This document shows positions 32,792 to 41,928 of a stretch of 64,000 nt of DNA, piece after piece (positions within the stretch are counted from its first letter, which is position 1; each line of letters begins with the position of its first letter). Origin of the DNA: Thermodesulfovibrionia bacterium (GTDB lineage Bacteria > Nitrospirota > Thermodesulfovibrionia > UBA6902); the NCBI GenBank assembly GCA_947259645.1, contig CAMYND010000005.1:1-64000 (forward strand), in the 5' to 3' direction. The notes under the pieces were generated by a model. It ran no database searches and was not told where the DNA came from. It saw nothing but the letters and a program-made list of their open reading frames with translations. The position numbers and the translations under genes are program-made.

Positions 32792-35218
32792 ATGCATAGG
32801 CTCTTAATTCTAACTGCAATTATTATTTTTTATATCAGCTGTGCACAGGCAGTGAGTCGTGCCCAGAACCCTCTTCCGGAGATGGCCCCCGAGGGGTATC
32901 CTGCCCCGAACCAGGGATGCATCACGTCTAATTGTCATGCCGGCATTGAACCGATACGGGCCCACGATTCCGGGATGGCAAAACAGATTTATTTAAAAGG
33001 GGGAAAACTGGGTGACCCCAATGGCTGCGTTGTTTGTCACGGAGGAAACCCGAAAGAGCAGCGAGAGGCCGGATTAGCTCATAAGGGTGCACCGGAAGGC
33101 AGCCTTCTCTCGACATTTAACCGGCACTCTGCTTCCATGGGAATAAACGACAAGACCTGCGGGCCCTGTCACAAAAAATGGGTCTATGCTGCCCACCGAT
33201 CTGTAATGCAGACAGAGGCTGGGAAGATCCAGGGCGCCCTCTGGGGCTGGGGGGCCGCGGGAACAGGATACGAAACAACATATGGCAATTATGATATTGA
33301 TGATCCTGACGGTCCGGTACCTGTTTTTGGAACTGAGGCATATAAACGGTATACACAGGACCTGATGAAGAAATATCCCAATAATTTCCCCACGGAATTG
33401 AAACAGCTGCCGGAAGTCAATTTGGACACTCTTAAGGAACATCCTGAACAGGCGGTCTATACCTATATCCGATCAGAATGCCAGCGCTGCCATCTGGGTG
33501 TCCGCGGCAGGGATAAACGGGGAGACTTGAGGGGCATGGGCTGCGCAGCCTGCCATATCCCGTACAGCAACGAGGGATACTATGAGGGGACAGACCCGAG
33601 CATCCCCCAAGATGAAAAGGGCCATTCTCTTGTCCACTCCATGCAGTCTTCGCGGCAGGCGAAAGTAGTGGTGAACGGGAAAGTATATTCAGGGATACCA
33701 CAGGAAACCTGCGCTACCTGCCACAACAGAGGGAAGCGGGTCGGCGTTTCATACCAGGGGCTTATGGAATTTCCCTATGGCACGCCATATACGGAAACCG
33801 GCGCCAAGATGCCTAAGCTGCATACCAAAAATTACCTGTATATAAAAGATGACGCGCACCATGAGCTGAAAAGCAGGGAGGGAAACCCTGAGGGCGGCCT
33901 GCTCTGCCAGGACTGCCATGTAACAACATCTGTTCACGGAAATGGCAATATAACCGGAACAACCCTTGCCAATATTGAAGTAGAATGCACAGACTGTCAC
34001 GGCACAGCAACCAAGTTCCCATGGGAGCTGCCGCTGGGCTGGGGTGACGAGTTCGGAGCTGATCTTGATATGGAGAAACCCCGCGGGCTGGCGAGTGAAT
34101 CGACTCGAACACACCATATTTACAATACGTGGTATCCTCCGAAAGACGGTTATCTGCTTACGGCGAGGGGGAATCCCTTCGGAAATGTGGTTCGCAAAGG
34201 GGACAAGGTAATTGTCCATTCAGCCAGTGGTCTGGATTTTGAAGTTCCTACGCTTAATTCACTTCGCATCAGCAACAAATGGAAAAATCCGGCCGCAGCC
34301 ATTGCATCAATGGTTAAAATTGAAAAGCATGTTGAAAAAATGGAATGCTATGCCTGCCATTCAGCATGGGCTCCCCAGTGCTATGGCTGTCATGTAAAGG
34401 TGGACTACTCGGCAAACAAAACTTCTACTGACTGGATAGCCTCGGGAAGTGTGCAGTTCCCGGATGGAAATACCGCTGAATCCAAAAGAGATGGAAGTAC
34501 AATAAAAGGACCGGGCAAGGCCTCTGAGGCGCGGGGTTATCTCCGCTGGGAAAACCCTGTTCTGGGGATCAACGGCGAAGGGCGTGTCAGTCCGATTATT
34601 CCCGGCTGCCAGCAGATTACAACGGTCATCAGCCCAGACGGAGAGACACTGGTACAAAACAAGATCTGGAGGACCCCGGCAGGTCTCGAGAACAGCGGGC
34701 CGGAAGGCCAGAGAGGCATTGATATGTCACCTGCCCAGCCGCATACCGTCTCACGAGAGGCCCGCACCTGTGCTTCCTGTCATGCAAGCAGCAAGGCACT
34801 TGGCTATGGTACACATGACGGAAGATATATGAAGGCATACACAAAGGGGGTATACGTTGATGTAGCGACAGCGACCGGGGAGATTATAAGCAGGAAAGCT
34901 CAAATACAAATCCCGCCGATCCCGGAACTGCCGATGGACCTTGATCAGATCGTGACGCGGGACGATGAACAGCTTCAGACCGTAGGGCACCACTGGCCCC
35001 TGTCCGGCCCGCTTCCGAAGGAAACGCGTGACCGTATGGAAAAAGTAGGTGTCTGCATCTCATGTCACAAGGATTTCAGTCCCGGCTTTTTCTCCCAGAC
35101 CCATCAGAAAAATTTCCACCAAGACATTATGGATGGGATTTTAGAACCGGGAAGCTTTTTTCATGAGTTGTTCAACTTTCGTAATGAACAAAAAAATATC
35201 GAGGTCGGACCTCGATAG
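32792..35218 (+). CDS. Large dodecahaem c-type cytochrome
   Basis: 808 aa with a signal peptide. Twelve haem motifs: CITSNCH (CX4CH), CVVCH, CGPCH, CQRCH, CAACH, CATCH, CQDCH, CTDCH, CYACH, CYGCH, CASCH, CISCH. Two long haem-poor stretches (about residues 125-225 and 415-515) must fold as separate domains. The motif GMGCAACHIPYSNEG and the histidine-rich middle suggest a membership in large multihaem oxidoreductase-like cytochromes, but I cannot name the family. It may be a second catalytic or wiring subunit of the respiratory chain. Confidence 0.85.
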   Translation: MHRLLILTAIIIFYISCAQAVSRAQNPLPEMAPEGYPAPNQGCITSNCHAGIEPIRAHDSGMAKQIYLKGGKLGDPNGCVVCHGGNPKEQREAGLAHKGAPEGSLLSTFNRHSASMGINDKTCGPCHKKWVYAAHRSVMQTEAGKIQGALWGWGAAGTGYETTYGNYDIDDPDGPVPVFGTEAYKRYTQDLMKKYPNNFPTELKQLPEVNLDTLKEHPEQAVYTYIRSECQRCHLGVRGRDKRGDLRGMGCAACHIPYSNEGYYEGTDPSIPQDEKGHSLVHSMQSSRQAKVVVNGKVYSGIPQETCATCHNRGKRVGVSYQGLMEFPYGTPYTETGAKMPKLHTKNYLYIKDDAHHELKSREGNPEGGLLCQDCHVTTSVHGNGNITGTTLANIEVECTDCHGTATKFPWELPLGWGDEFGADLDMEKPRGLASESTRTHHIYNTWYPPKDGYLLTARGNPFGNVVRKGDKVIVHSASGLDFEVPTLNSLRISNKWKNPAAAIASMVKIEKHVEKMECYACHSAWAPQCYGCHVKVDYSANKTSTDWIASGSVQFPDGNTAESKRDGSTIKGPGKASEARGYLRWENPVLGINGEGRVSPIIPGCQQITTVISPDGETLVQNKIWRTPAGLENSGPEGQRGIDMSPAQPHTVSREARTCASCHASSKALGYGTHDGRYMKAYTKGVYVDVATATGEIISRKAQIQIPPIPELPMDLDQIVTRDDEQLQTVGHHWPLSGPLPKETRDRMEKVGVCISCHKDFSPGFFSQTHQKNFHQDIMDGILEPGSFFHELFNFRNEQKNIEVGPR

Positions 35219-35241
35219 AGAATCCGGAATAGGAGGCGCAT

Positions 35242-35430
35242 ATGTTTGGATTGGGAGTGACAGAACTGGTAATAATTCTGGTGATTTTAGTAGTTATGTT
35301 TGGTGCATCAAAGCTGCCCGAGATCGGCAGCGGTATAGGAGAGGCCATAACAAACTTTAAAAAGTCCATGTCAGAGTCACCGGAAATTGATAATGATCAA
35401 AAAGGTAAGACGGGGAAAACGAACGTTTAG
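35242..35430 (+). CDS. tatA: TatA/TatE-type twin-arginine translocase component
   Basis: 62 aa: one N-terminal TM helix (LGVTELVIILVILVVMFGASKLPEIGSGIGEAI) followed by an amphipathic helix and charged tail, the standard TatA form with the FG and LPEIG hinge. AGGAGG precedes the ATG. A Tat subunit encoded at the end of an operon with three Tat substrates is probably a dedicated supply. Confidence 0.93.
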   Translation: MFGLGVTELVIILVILVVMFGASKLPEIGSGIGEAITNFKKSMSESPEIDNDQKGKTGKTNV

Positions 35431-35442
35431 TGGGGAAAATGG

Positions 35443-35829
35443 TCATGCTGCCTTAATAAGCCCTTTGACCTTCTCCTCGATTAAATTTCGAACTATGCGG
35501 AACTCATCAGCATCCATGTCCTTCGGGTCGGGAATGCCCCAGTCTGCGCGGTACTTTGCCCGGACAAAAGGGCAGGCATCATTGCAGCCCATGGTTATCA
35601 CGTAGTCATATTCGATGTCTGGAATGTCCGAGAGTGACTTAGAGGTATGTGCTGACATGTCATAGCCAACCTCCTTCATCGAGTCAATGCCTTTCGGATT
35701 GACAACTCCTGATGGTCTGGATCCGCTGCTGTATGGTTCAACAACTCCCTTTCCATGAATTTTTGCAAAAGCCTCTGCAATTTGACTCCTGCATGAATTT
35801 TCAACACAGACAAAGAGGACTGTTTTCAT
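35443..35829 (-). CDS. arsC: Arsenate reductase, thioredoxin-coupled LMW-phosphatase type
   Basis: 128 aa. P-loop CVENSCRS (Cys8, Arg14) with a redox pair Cys82 and Cys86 ([10 protein letters not shown]) and the DP motif in GIPDPKD. The order matches thioredoxin-coupled ArsC enzymes, which reduce arsenate to arsenite in the cytosol. Its ATG overlaps the stop of the Acr3 gene (ATGA). It converges with tatA, leaving 12 bases between them. Confidence 0.93.
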   Translation of the reverse strand: MKTVLFVCVENSCRSQIAEAFAKIHGKGVVEPYSSGSRPSGVVNPKGIDSMKEVGYDMSAHTSKSLSDIPDIEYDYVITMGCNDACPFVRAKYRADWGIPDPKDMDADEFRIVRNLIEEKVKGLIKAA

Positions 35830-36929
35830 AGCGGTTTCACCCCCGCTACATGACAGGTCCCGGAACCATAATACTTCTTCTGAAAATATAACGAAACATT
35901 TACTAGCGCTATCAAAACAGGAACCTCAACCAGTGGCCCGATTACCGCGGTAAAGGCCACGCCTGAATTGATCCCGAAGACCGCAATAGCCACCGCAATG
36001 GCAAGTTCGAAGTTGTTGCTGGCTGCCGTGAATGACAGGGATGCGGACTTTGGGTAGTCTGTGCCGATTTTTTTTGCCATATAAAATGAAACAAGGAACA
36101 TAAGAACAAAATATATCAGCAGGGGCACGGCAATCCTGATTACGTCCAGCGGAAGCTGGACAATAACATTGCCTTTCAAAGAGAACATCACAATGATGGT
36201 AAAAAGCAGAGCGATTAAGGTGATCGGGCTTATCCTTGGGATAAATTTCTCCTCATACCATGTTCGATCTTTTATTTTGATAAGTGTGAAGCGTGTGATT
36301 ATTCCCGCAAGGAATGGAATGCCCAGATAGATGAAGACACTTTTTGCTATCTGGCCCATCGTCACCTCCACGACAGCGCCTTCCAGGCCAAGCCACGTCG
36401 GCAGTACTGTTATGAAAATATATGCATAGACAGAGTAGAACAATACCTGAAATATGGAATTAAAGGCGACAAGCCCGGCTGTATATTCTGTATCCCCGCA
36501 GGCAAGTTCATTCCATACAATTACCATCGCAATACAGCGAGCCAGGCCGATCATGATGAGGCCAACCATGTAATCAGGGTAGTCATGGAGAAATACTATG
36601 GCCAGTATAAACATAAGAACAGGCCCGATGATCCAGTTCTGAATCAGTGAGAGCCCGAGTATCTTCTTGTTTCTGAATACTTCGCCAAGTTCCTCGTAAC
36701 GTACCTTTGCAAGGGGAGGGTACATCATCAGGATGAGCCCTATTGCGATAGGAATGTTTGTTGTCCCCACCTGAAACGAATTAATGAAAGATTCCACATC
36801 AGGATAGAGGTAGCCCGTACCAACGCCGGCAGCCATGGCCAGGAATATCCAAAGGGTAAGGAACCTGTTCAAAAAGGACAATTGTTTCGGTGTATGTTTA
36901 GTTGTTAAACTCCCTTCCTGATTCAGCAT
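35826..36929 (-). CDS. arsB: Arsenite efflux permease, Acr3 family
   Basis: 367 aa with ten hydrophobic helices and Acr3 landmarks ([26 protein letters not shown], with a conserved Cys, and [19 protein letters not shown]). It exports arsenite across the inner membrane. It overlaps arsR by seven bases upstream and arsC by four downstream. The operon is thus arsR-acr3-arsC. Confidence 0.94.
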   Translation of the reverse strand: MLNQEGSLTTKHTPKQLSFLNRFLTLWIFLAMAAGVGTGYLYPDVESFINSFQVGTTNIPIAIGLILMMYPPLAKVRYEELGEVFRNKKILGLSLIQNWIIGPVLMFILAIVFLHDYPDYMVGLIMIGLARCIAMVIVWNELACGDTEYTAGLVAFNSIFQVLFYSVYAYIFITVLPTWLGLEGAVVEVTMGQIAKSVFIYLGIPFLAGIITRFTLIKIKDRTWYEEKFIPRISPITLIALLFTIIVMFSLKGNVIVQLPLDVIRIAVPLLIYFVLMFLVSFYMAKKIGTDYPKSASLSFTAASNNFELAIAVAIAVFGINSGVAFTAVIGPLVEVPVLIALVNVSLYFQKKYYGSGTCHVAGVKPL

Positions 36930-37231
36930 TTATTGCTCCTTTTGATTTTCTTTATGCCTTTGTCATTCATCCGCTCAAAGATTCCCAGCAATATGAATCG
37001 TCTGAACATGTCTGATTCATCAAGGGAATAATCTGTCCACCGCCCGTTTTTTTTGTCTTTGATTAATCCCGCTTCCCTGAGCATACTCAGGTGAAAAGAA
37101 ATGTTGGGCTGAGTCATCTGCAATGTTTCCGCAATGTCACAGACGCACAATTCCCCGTCTTTCAGAAGGGAAAGAATGCGGAGTCTTGTTTCATCAGACA
37201 GTGCCTTAAAGACCGGCAGAAGATTATCCAT
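36923..37231 (-). CDS. arsR: ArsR-family transcriptional repressor
   Basis: 102 aa winged-helix protein. The metal-site motif [13 protein letters not shown] has Cys residues of the ELCVCDL box that bind arsenite; the recognition helix is [18 protein letters not shown]. It is the first gene of the ars operon and probably autoregulates from the A/T-rich upstream region. Confidence 0.94.
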   Translation of the reverse strand: MDNLLPVFKALSDETRLRILSLLKDGELCVCDIAETLQMTQPNISFHLSMLREAGLIKDKKNGRWTDYSLDESDMFRRFILLGIFERMNDKGIKKIKRSNKC

Positions 37232-37502
37232 TTAATTATTTCCTTGTATTAAAATAATATATCAAATTCTGTTTATATTAAAACCATATAATGTTTATTT
37301 AGTCAATGTATTAAAGAGTATTATTCATGTAAACATAAAAAATTATTTATATGAACGGCATTATTATGAATTAACTTCCTGGCAATACGCTTATTTTCTT
37401 AGGTTTATTCCTTAATATCCCGATAATAAACACAACAGGTAATGAAATCAAATAAATGAGTGATATCATCACAAAGAAAATAAGCATAAAAAAGGAGGCC
37501 TT
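37232..37502. other. Divergent A/T-rich promoter region between arsR and the octahaem gene
   Basis: A 271-base region with many A/T runs. It contains an imperfect dyad ATATCAAATTCTGTTTATAT near 37259-37278 that could be the ArsR operator, and AAGGAGG before the cytochrome gene. I found no sigma-54 promoter or GTTAC dyad here. Sites are tentative. Confidence 0.4.
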
Positions 37503-38798
37503 ATGAAAGGATTCAAGATCAGCATTATTGCAATATTAGCGTTACTAACTCCCTTTCTTCTTACCAACGGACATGCCCAGACGCCTGCAGACATCAATGA
37601 AGCAACGTATGTAGGCGCTGCCAAATGCCGGGAGTGCCATGAAAAAATTTATGAAGGATGGAAAACAACATATCATCCCTATAAGTTCCAGGATGTGAGT
37701 GAAGATACTGTTGTGGCAGATTTTGAAAAAAACAATACCCTCACTATCGGGGACTATACGACAAAAATGTCAAAAGAGGGTAACAATTATTTTATTACAA
37801 CAATGGGCCCTGATAATAAGGAGCACAAATATCAGGCCAAATACCTTATAGGATCAGTTTGGAAACAGCGTTATGTTACGGAATTTCCCAATGGCGGACT
37901 CCATATCCTTCCTGTTCAGTGGAATGTAAAAACCCAGAAGTGGGTGGACTATCACGGGCTTAAAAAGTTCAAACCGGACAGCGGCAAATACTGGAGTGAC
38001 AAGCAGAGGACATATCAGTTTAAGTGCACGGGCTGCCACAATACAGGGTCAGAATTTACCTATGACGCGGCCACGGAAACGTATTCAGGGACAAAATGGG
38101 CAGACAAGGGTGTGTCATGTGAAGCCTGTCACGGCCCCGGCAGCAAACATATAACAGCCGAAGGTGAAGACCTTGGCCTGACCATTATCAATCCGGCAAA
38201 ACTATATGATCCAAGACGGGCAGCCGCGATTTGCGGTCAGTGCCATACACGGGGAGCCAGTGTTGAAAAGCTCTACGGTGTTCAAAAGACCGGCTACCCT
38301 CATGATTACAAGCCCGGCGGGATGTTAAACTTTGTCTATGACTCGAAGCCCGGAATGCTTCCTGACGATGAGTTTTCCCGGCAGCATCACCAGCAGTATC
38401 TTGACTGGCAGAAGAGTACCCATGCTGAAACCGGTGTCCAGTGCTGGGACTGCCACTACTCCCACCGGCAGGGAAATTCGAATAATGCCCAGACCAAACT
38501 TCCGGGTTCACTTTTGTGCAAAAACTGCCACATCGATGTTGAGAAGAAGGGTGTCCATGGAATCCACAGCACGAACAACTGCATTGGCTGCCATATGCCG
38601 TCTTCCGCAAAGAGCGCCACTCCGGGTGATATCCGCAGCCATTCTTTCAAGGTTATGAAGCCATCAGGATCGGTTGCCCTTGGAGCAAAACAGTCAAACT
38701 CTTGTAATCTCTGCCACTATCACAAAGATGACAGCCCTGCAGACCTTCAGAAGGTGCTGGATGAGATCAAAAAGCAGGGGTGGAAGGCCTATAAATAG
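37503..38798 (+). CDS. Octahaem c-type cytochrome, paralogue of the 25501 gene
   Basis: 431 aa with a signal peptide and eight motifs: CRECH, CTGCH, CEACH, CGQCH, CWDCH, CKNCH, CIGCH, CNLCH. It matches the octahaem protein at 25501 in order and in segments such as GKYWSD, CEACHGPGSxH, CGQCH and ADLQKVLDEI-type end. It is followed after 49 bases by a NapC/NrfH-like hexahaem cytochrome, which may anchor it to the membrane and feed it with quinol electrons. Confidence 0.87.
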   Translation: MKGFKISIIAILALLTPFLLTNGHAQTPADINEATYVGAAKCRECHEKIYEGWKTTYHPYKFQDVSEDTVVADFEKNNTLTIGDYTTKMSKEGNNYFITTMGPDNKEHKYQAKYLIGSVWKQRYVTEFPNGGLHILPVQWNVKTQKWVDYHGLKKFKPDSGKYWSDKQRTYQFKCTGCHNTGSEFTYDAATETYSGTKWADKGVSCEACHGPGSKHITAEGEDLGLTIINPAKLYDPRRAAAICGQCHTRGASVEKLYGVQKTGYPHDYKPGGMLNFVYDSKPGMLPDDEFSRQHHQQYLDWQKSTHAETGVQCWDCHYSHRQGNSNNAQTKLPGSLLCKNCHIDVEKKGVHGIHSTNNCIGCHMPSSAKSATPGDIRSHSFKVMKPSGSVALGAKQSNSCNLCHYHKDDSPADLQKVLDEIKKQGWKAYK

Positions 38799-38847
38799 GC
38801 GGGCATGTTAATCGAGCACGAAGAGGTTAAAGGAGCGGCGAATCATT

Positions 38848-39489
38848 ATGGGTACTGACAGAGGCTCAAAAAAAATTATCCTTGCCTTGATAATAATCCT
38901 GGCTATAGGCCTTGGTATTAGTGCTGCAGGGTATGTGTATGTAGGCTCAGATAATTTCTGTGCCTACAAGTGCCATCAGATGAACACCCGGGCTGCGATA
39001 TGGAAGAAGTCTACGCATAAAGACGTTAAGTGTATAACCTGTCATTCCGAGCCGGGATTCATTGGAGAGTTCAAGGCGCACGTGGATGGGCTTAAGTATC
39101 TCAAGTCCTATGTAAAGGGCAAGACAACTCACCTGACCATCTTTGCAACCCGAAGAAATCCGGCCCGGCTGAAATCATGTATCCACTGCCATCCAGCTGA
39201 TACGCTCAGTGAAGAGACTGAATCAGTGAGAATAAATCATACTGATCATATTCTGGAAAACGAATTCCTCTGCACTGACTGCCATGAGGACATGATTCAT
39301 GGTACGCACAGTTTTGAGATTGACATGTCCAGTCCGAGAGAAAAGAACTGCATCGCATGCCACATAAGAGAGGGCGCGCGCACAGACTGCCAAAGCTGCC
39401 ATATAAAGAACATTGAAAAAGGCCAGGGGCAGCGGTTTGTATTAGACGCTCTTGAGGACATCGGGGTAAGACCGGAAGGTGATCATTAG
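38848..39489 (+). CDS. NapC/NrfH-like membrane-anchored hexahaem cytochrome
   Basis: 213 aa. An N-terminal TM helix (about residues 10-32) precedes six haem motifs: CAYKCH (a CX3CH, residues 38-43), CITCH, CIHCH, CTDCH, CIACH, CQSCH. The first motif is followed by QM, the pattern of the Met-ligated first haem in NrfH, but with one extra residue between the cysteines. The family oxidises quinols and passes electrons to periplasmic partners, here most likely the octahaem protein just upstream. Confidence 0.85.
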   Translation: MGTDRGSKKIILALIIILAIGLGISAAGYVYVGSDNFCAYKCHQMNTRAAIWKKSTHKDVKCITCHSEPGFIGEFKAHVDGLKYLKSYVKGKTTHLTIFATRRNPARLKSCIHCHPADTLSEETESVRINHTDHILENEFLCTDCHEDMIHGTHSFEIDMSSPREKNCIACHIREGARTDCQSCHIKNIEKGQGQRFVLDALEDIGVRPEGDH

Positions 39490-39529
39490 ATTTAGGCGGC
39501 ATTATCACTTCGTAACGTTTGTTTATCAG

Positions 39530-39557
39530 GGGATGCAGTTCAGGCTGCATCCCTTTT
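39530..39557 (+). terminator. Rho-independent terminator after the hexahaem gene
   Basis: Nine-base stem GGGATGCAG/CTGCATCCC with a six-base loop followed by TTTT, 41 bases after the stop. Confidence 0.8.
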
Positions 39558-39785
39558 ATCATGCCCCGCGACTCCTTTTATTCAGGGTAAACTGTGCTTC
39601 GTAAATTGATGTAAGGTTTACATTTGTGAATTTCTTTGGCATTCTACTAATATGTATGTAATGAGCCTTTATGCCGGTGAAAAACTCGCAGGAATTGGGA
39701 AACTGTCCAGAGAGAGCGGAAAAGGGCGCTGTGCCGAAGATTCTGCAGTTTGTATCTGTGAGAGAGCCGCAGTTAATTGTAAATA

Positions 39786-40802
39786 ATGAAAAAACTTGCC
39801 CGTCGATTCTTACAAACTACTGCCGTTATATTGAGTGTTGCCGTACTGGCTAGCCTTGCGTTGTTCATTCATCTCACAACCCCTGTTACGCATGAAGCAT
39901 TCTGGAAAGAGGTGGAAATACCGGAAGGCGCCTCTTACACCAAAGGACTTGCTATTTTACAGGAAAATGATATTATTGCGAGTAAATTTGGTCTTCTTTT
40001 AGTCGGGAAAATAAGTGAAACTGATACGGCCCTGAAGCCAGGATTCTACAGTCTCAGTGCATCCATGACTCCCATGGAGATACATGATGACCTTATCATG
40101 GGAAGGACGATCCAGTTCACTGTAACCATTCCTGAGGGATCTTCTCTGAAGAGGATCAAAAAGAAACTGATAAAAAAAGGGCTTCTTTCTGATGAGGACT
40201 GGGAGCTGGCTTATGACGAGGACTTTCTGGATTTTCTTGAAATAGATGCCCCCAGCCTTGAGGGCTATATATATCCTGACACCTATAAATTTCCTAAAGG
40301 CATTGACCCTGATCTTCTCTTTAAAATAATGGTTCAGAGGCTGAGAGAATTCTATGACGAACCATTGAAAACTAGAGCAGAAGAAATCGGGTTTACGGAA
40401 AATGAGGTCATCACACTCGCCTCTATTATTGAGAGAGAAGCCCAGGTAGACAGTGAGAGGCCGCTGATATCAGCTGTGTATCATAACCGGCTTAAAAAGA
40501 ATATGAGACTCCAGGCAGACCCGACAGTTTTATATGGCATTAAAAAACGGCCGAAGAGAATACGGTACAGGGATTTGAGAAGGGTAACGCCCTATAACAC
40601 TTATAAAATCAAGGGACTGCCACCGGGGCCCATATCTTCTCCGGGGATCAAGTCGATCATGGCGGCCCTGTACCCTGCTGATGTGGATTATCTATACTTC
40701 GTATCCATGAACAATGGTACGCATTACTTCTCGTCAACAGGGAAAGAGCATGTAAAAGCGGTAGCTGAGTACCAGAAAAAAAGGAAGAAGAAAGTCCGGT
40801 AA
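39786..40802 (+). CDS. mltG: Endolytic murein transglycosylase MltG
   Basis: 338 aa: N-terminal TM helix (about 10-28), LysM-like segment and YceG domain with GYIYPDTYKFPKG, the catalytic glutamate near residue 216 in TLASIIEREAQ, and the QADPTVLYGIKK / YNTYKIKGLPPGPISSPG motifs. It cuts nascent glycan strands in the inner membrane. No ribosome site is evident before the ATG. It is followed by ispG after 36 bases. Confidence 0.95.
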   Translation: MKKLARRFLQTTAVILSVAVLASLALFIHLTTPVTHEAFWKEVEIPEGASYTKGLAILQENDIIASKFGLLLVGKISETDTALKPGFYSLSASMTPMEIHDDLIMGRTIQFTVTIPEGSSLKRIKKKLIKKGLLSDEDWELAYDEDFLDFLEIDAPSLEGYIYPDTYKFPKGIDPDLLFKIMVQRLREFYDEPLKTRAEEIGFTENEVITLASIIEREAQVDSERPLISAVYHNRLKKNMRLQADPTVLYGIKKRPKRIRYRDLRRVTPYNTYKIKGLPPGPISSPGIKSIMAALYPADVDYLYFVSMNNGTHYFSSTGKEHVKAVAEYQKKRKKKVR

Positions 40803-40838
40803 GGATTAGCATTTTTCAGCTAATCACCAGGGAAAATA

Positions 40839-41891
40839 ATGGCCAGGAAAAAGAAGACAAAGCAGATAACGCTTGGTGGCCTTAAGATAGGAGGCGGCGC
40901 CCCGGTTATTGTCCAGTCGATGACAAAAACCGACACCTGCGATGTAGCTTCCACGGTTTCCCAGATAAAAAAGTTGCAGGCAGCAGGGTGTGAGGCGGTG
41001 AGGGTGGCGGTGTTAGACAGTGAGGCAGCCGCGGCTGTTAAAGGTATCAGGAAAAGAATAAAAATACCCCTTATCGCTGATATCCATTTTGATCACAGGC
41101 TTGCACTTACTGCAATGGAAAACAACGTAGACGGTCTTCGTATTAATCCCGGCAACATTGGAAGCAGGCAGAAAGTCCGGGAAGTAGTGAGTGCGGCGAA
41201 GGACAAAGGCATACCCATACGAATAGGCGTAAACGCGGGCTCTTTGGAGAAAGACCTTTTGCGAAAATACAAACATCCTTCAGCCAAAGCCCTTGTCGAA
41301 AGCGCGGGAAGGCATATTCAAATCCTTGAAGATCTCAAGTTCAGAGCGATCAAGGTCTCGCTGAAGGCCTCTGATGTACAGAGAACAGTTGAGGCATACA
41401 GGCTTTTTTCGGAAAAGTATCGCTACCCTCTTCATATAGGCATTTCAGAGGCAGGCCCGGCTTTTTCAGGCACCATTAAAAGCGCAGTAGGGCTGGGACT
41501 TCTCCTGGCTGAAGGAATAGGCGATACAATGCGGGTCTCTCTGACAGCTGATCCTGTTGAAGAAGTAAAAGTTGCGTACGAGATTCTTAAATCACTGAAT
41601 CTCAGAGAGTCGGGGCCTGAGCTTATTTCCTGTCCCACATGCGGCCGCTGCAAAGTAGATATACGGGGCATAGTTGGAAAGGTGGAAGCAGGTCTCTCCA
41701 AAATTAAGAAACCGATTAAAGTAGCAGTAATGGGCTGTGTTGTAAACGGGCCGGGAGAGGCAAGAGAAGCTGATATCGGTATAGCGGGTGGAAGAGGTAC
41801 CGGTCTGCTTTTTAAACATGGTAAAGTTGTGAAAACACTCAAAGAGCGGGATCTGTTCAGCACCCTGATGCGAGAAATAAAGAAGATGTAA
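40839..41891 (+). CDS. ispG: 4-hydroxy-3-methylbut-2-en-1-yl diphosphate synthase
   Basis: 350 aa, the ordinary length of the bacterial enzyme. PVIVQSMTKTDTCDV is the N-terminal TIM-barrel signature; RINPGNIG and IRIGVNAGSLE follow; SCPTCGRC and GCVVNGPGEA carry the cysteines of the [4Fe-4S] cluster. It makes HMBPP in the non-mevalonate isoprenoid pathway, so quinones and undecaprenol depend on it. AGGGA precedes the ATG. Confidence 0.97.
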   Translation: MARKKKTKQITLGGLKIGGGAPVIVQSMTKTDTCDVASTVSQIKKLQAAGCEAVRVAVLDSEAAAAVKGIRKRIKIPLIADIHFDHRLALTAMENNVDGLRINPGNIGSRQKVREVVSAAKDKGIPIRIGVNAGSLEKDLLRKYKHPSAKALVESAGRHIQILEDLKFRAIKVSLKASDVQRTVEAYRLFSEKYRYPLHIGISEAGPAFSGTIKSAVGLGLLLAEGIGDTMRVSLTADPVEEVKVAYEILKSLNLRESGPELISCPTCGRCKVDIRGIVGKVEAGLSKIKKPIKVAVMGCVVNGPGEAREADIGIAGGRGTGLLFKHGKVVKTLKERDLFSTLMREIKKM

Positions 41892-41928
41892 CTGCCTGCT
41901 GACCTCAGTCAAATAGATAAAACTCACT

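Noticed and set aside
39671..39853. 60-codon open frame before mltG
   Set aside because: It overlaps the start of mltG in another frame and has no ribosome site or family resemblance.
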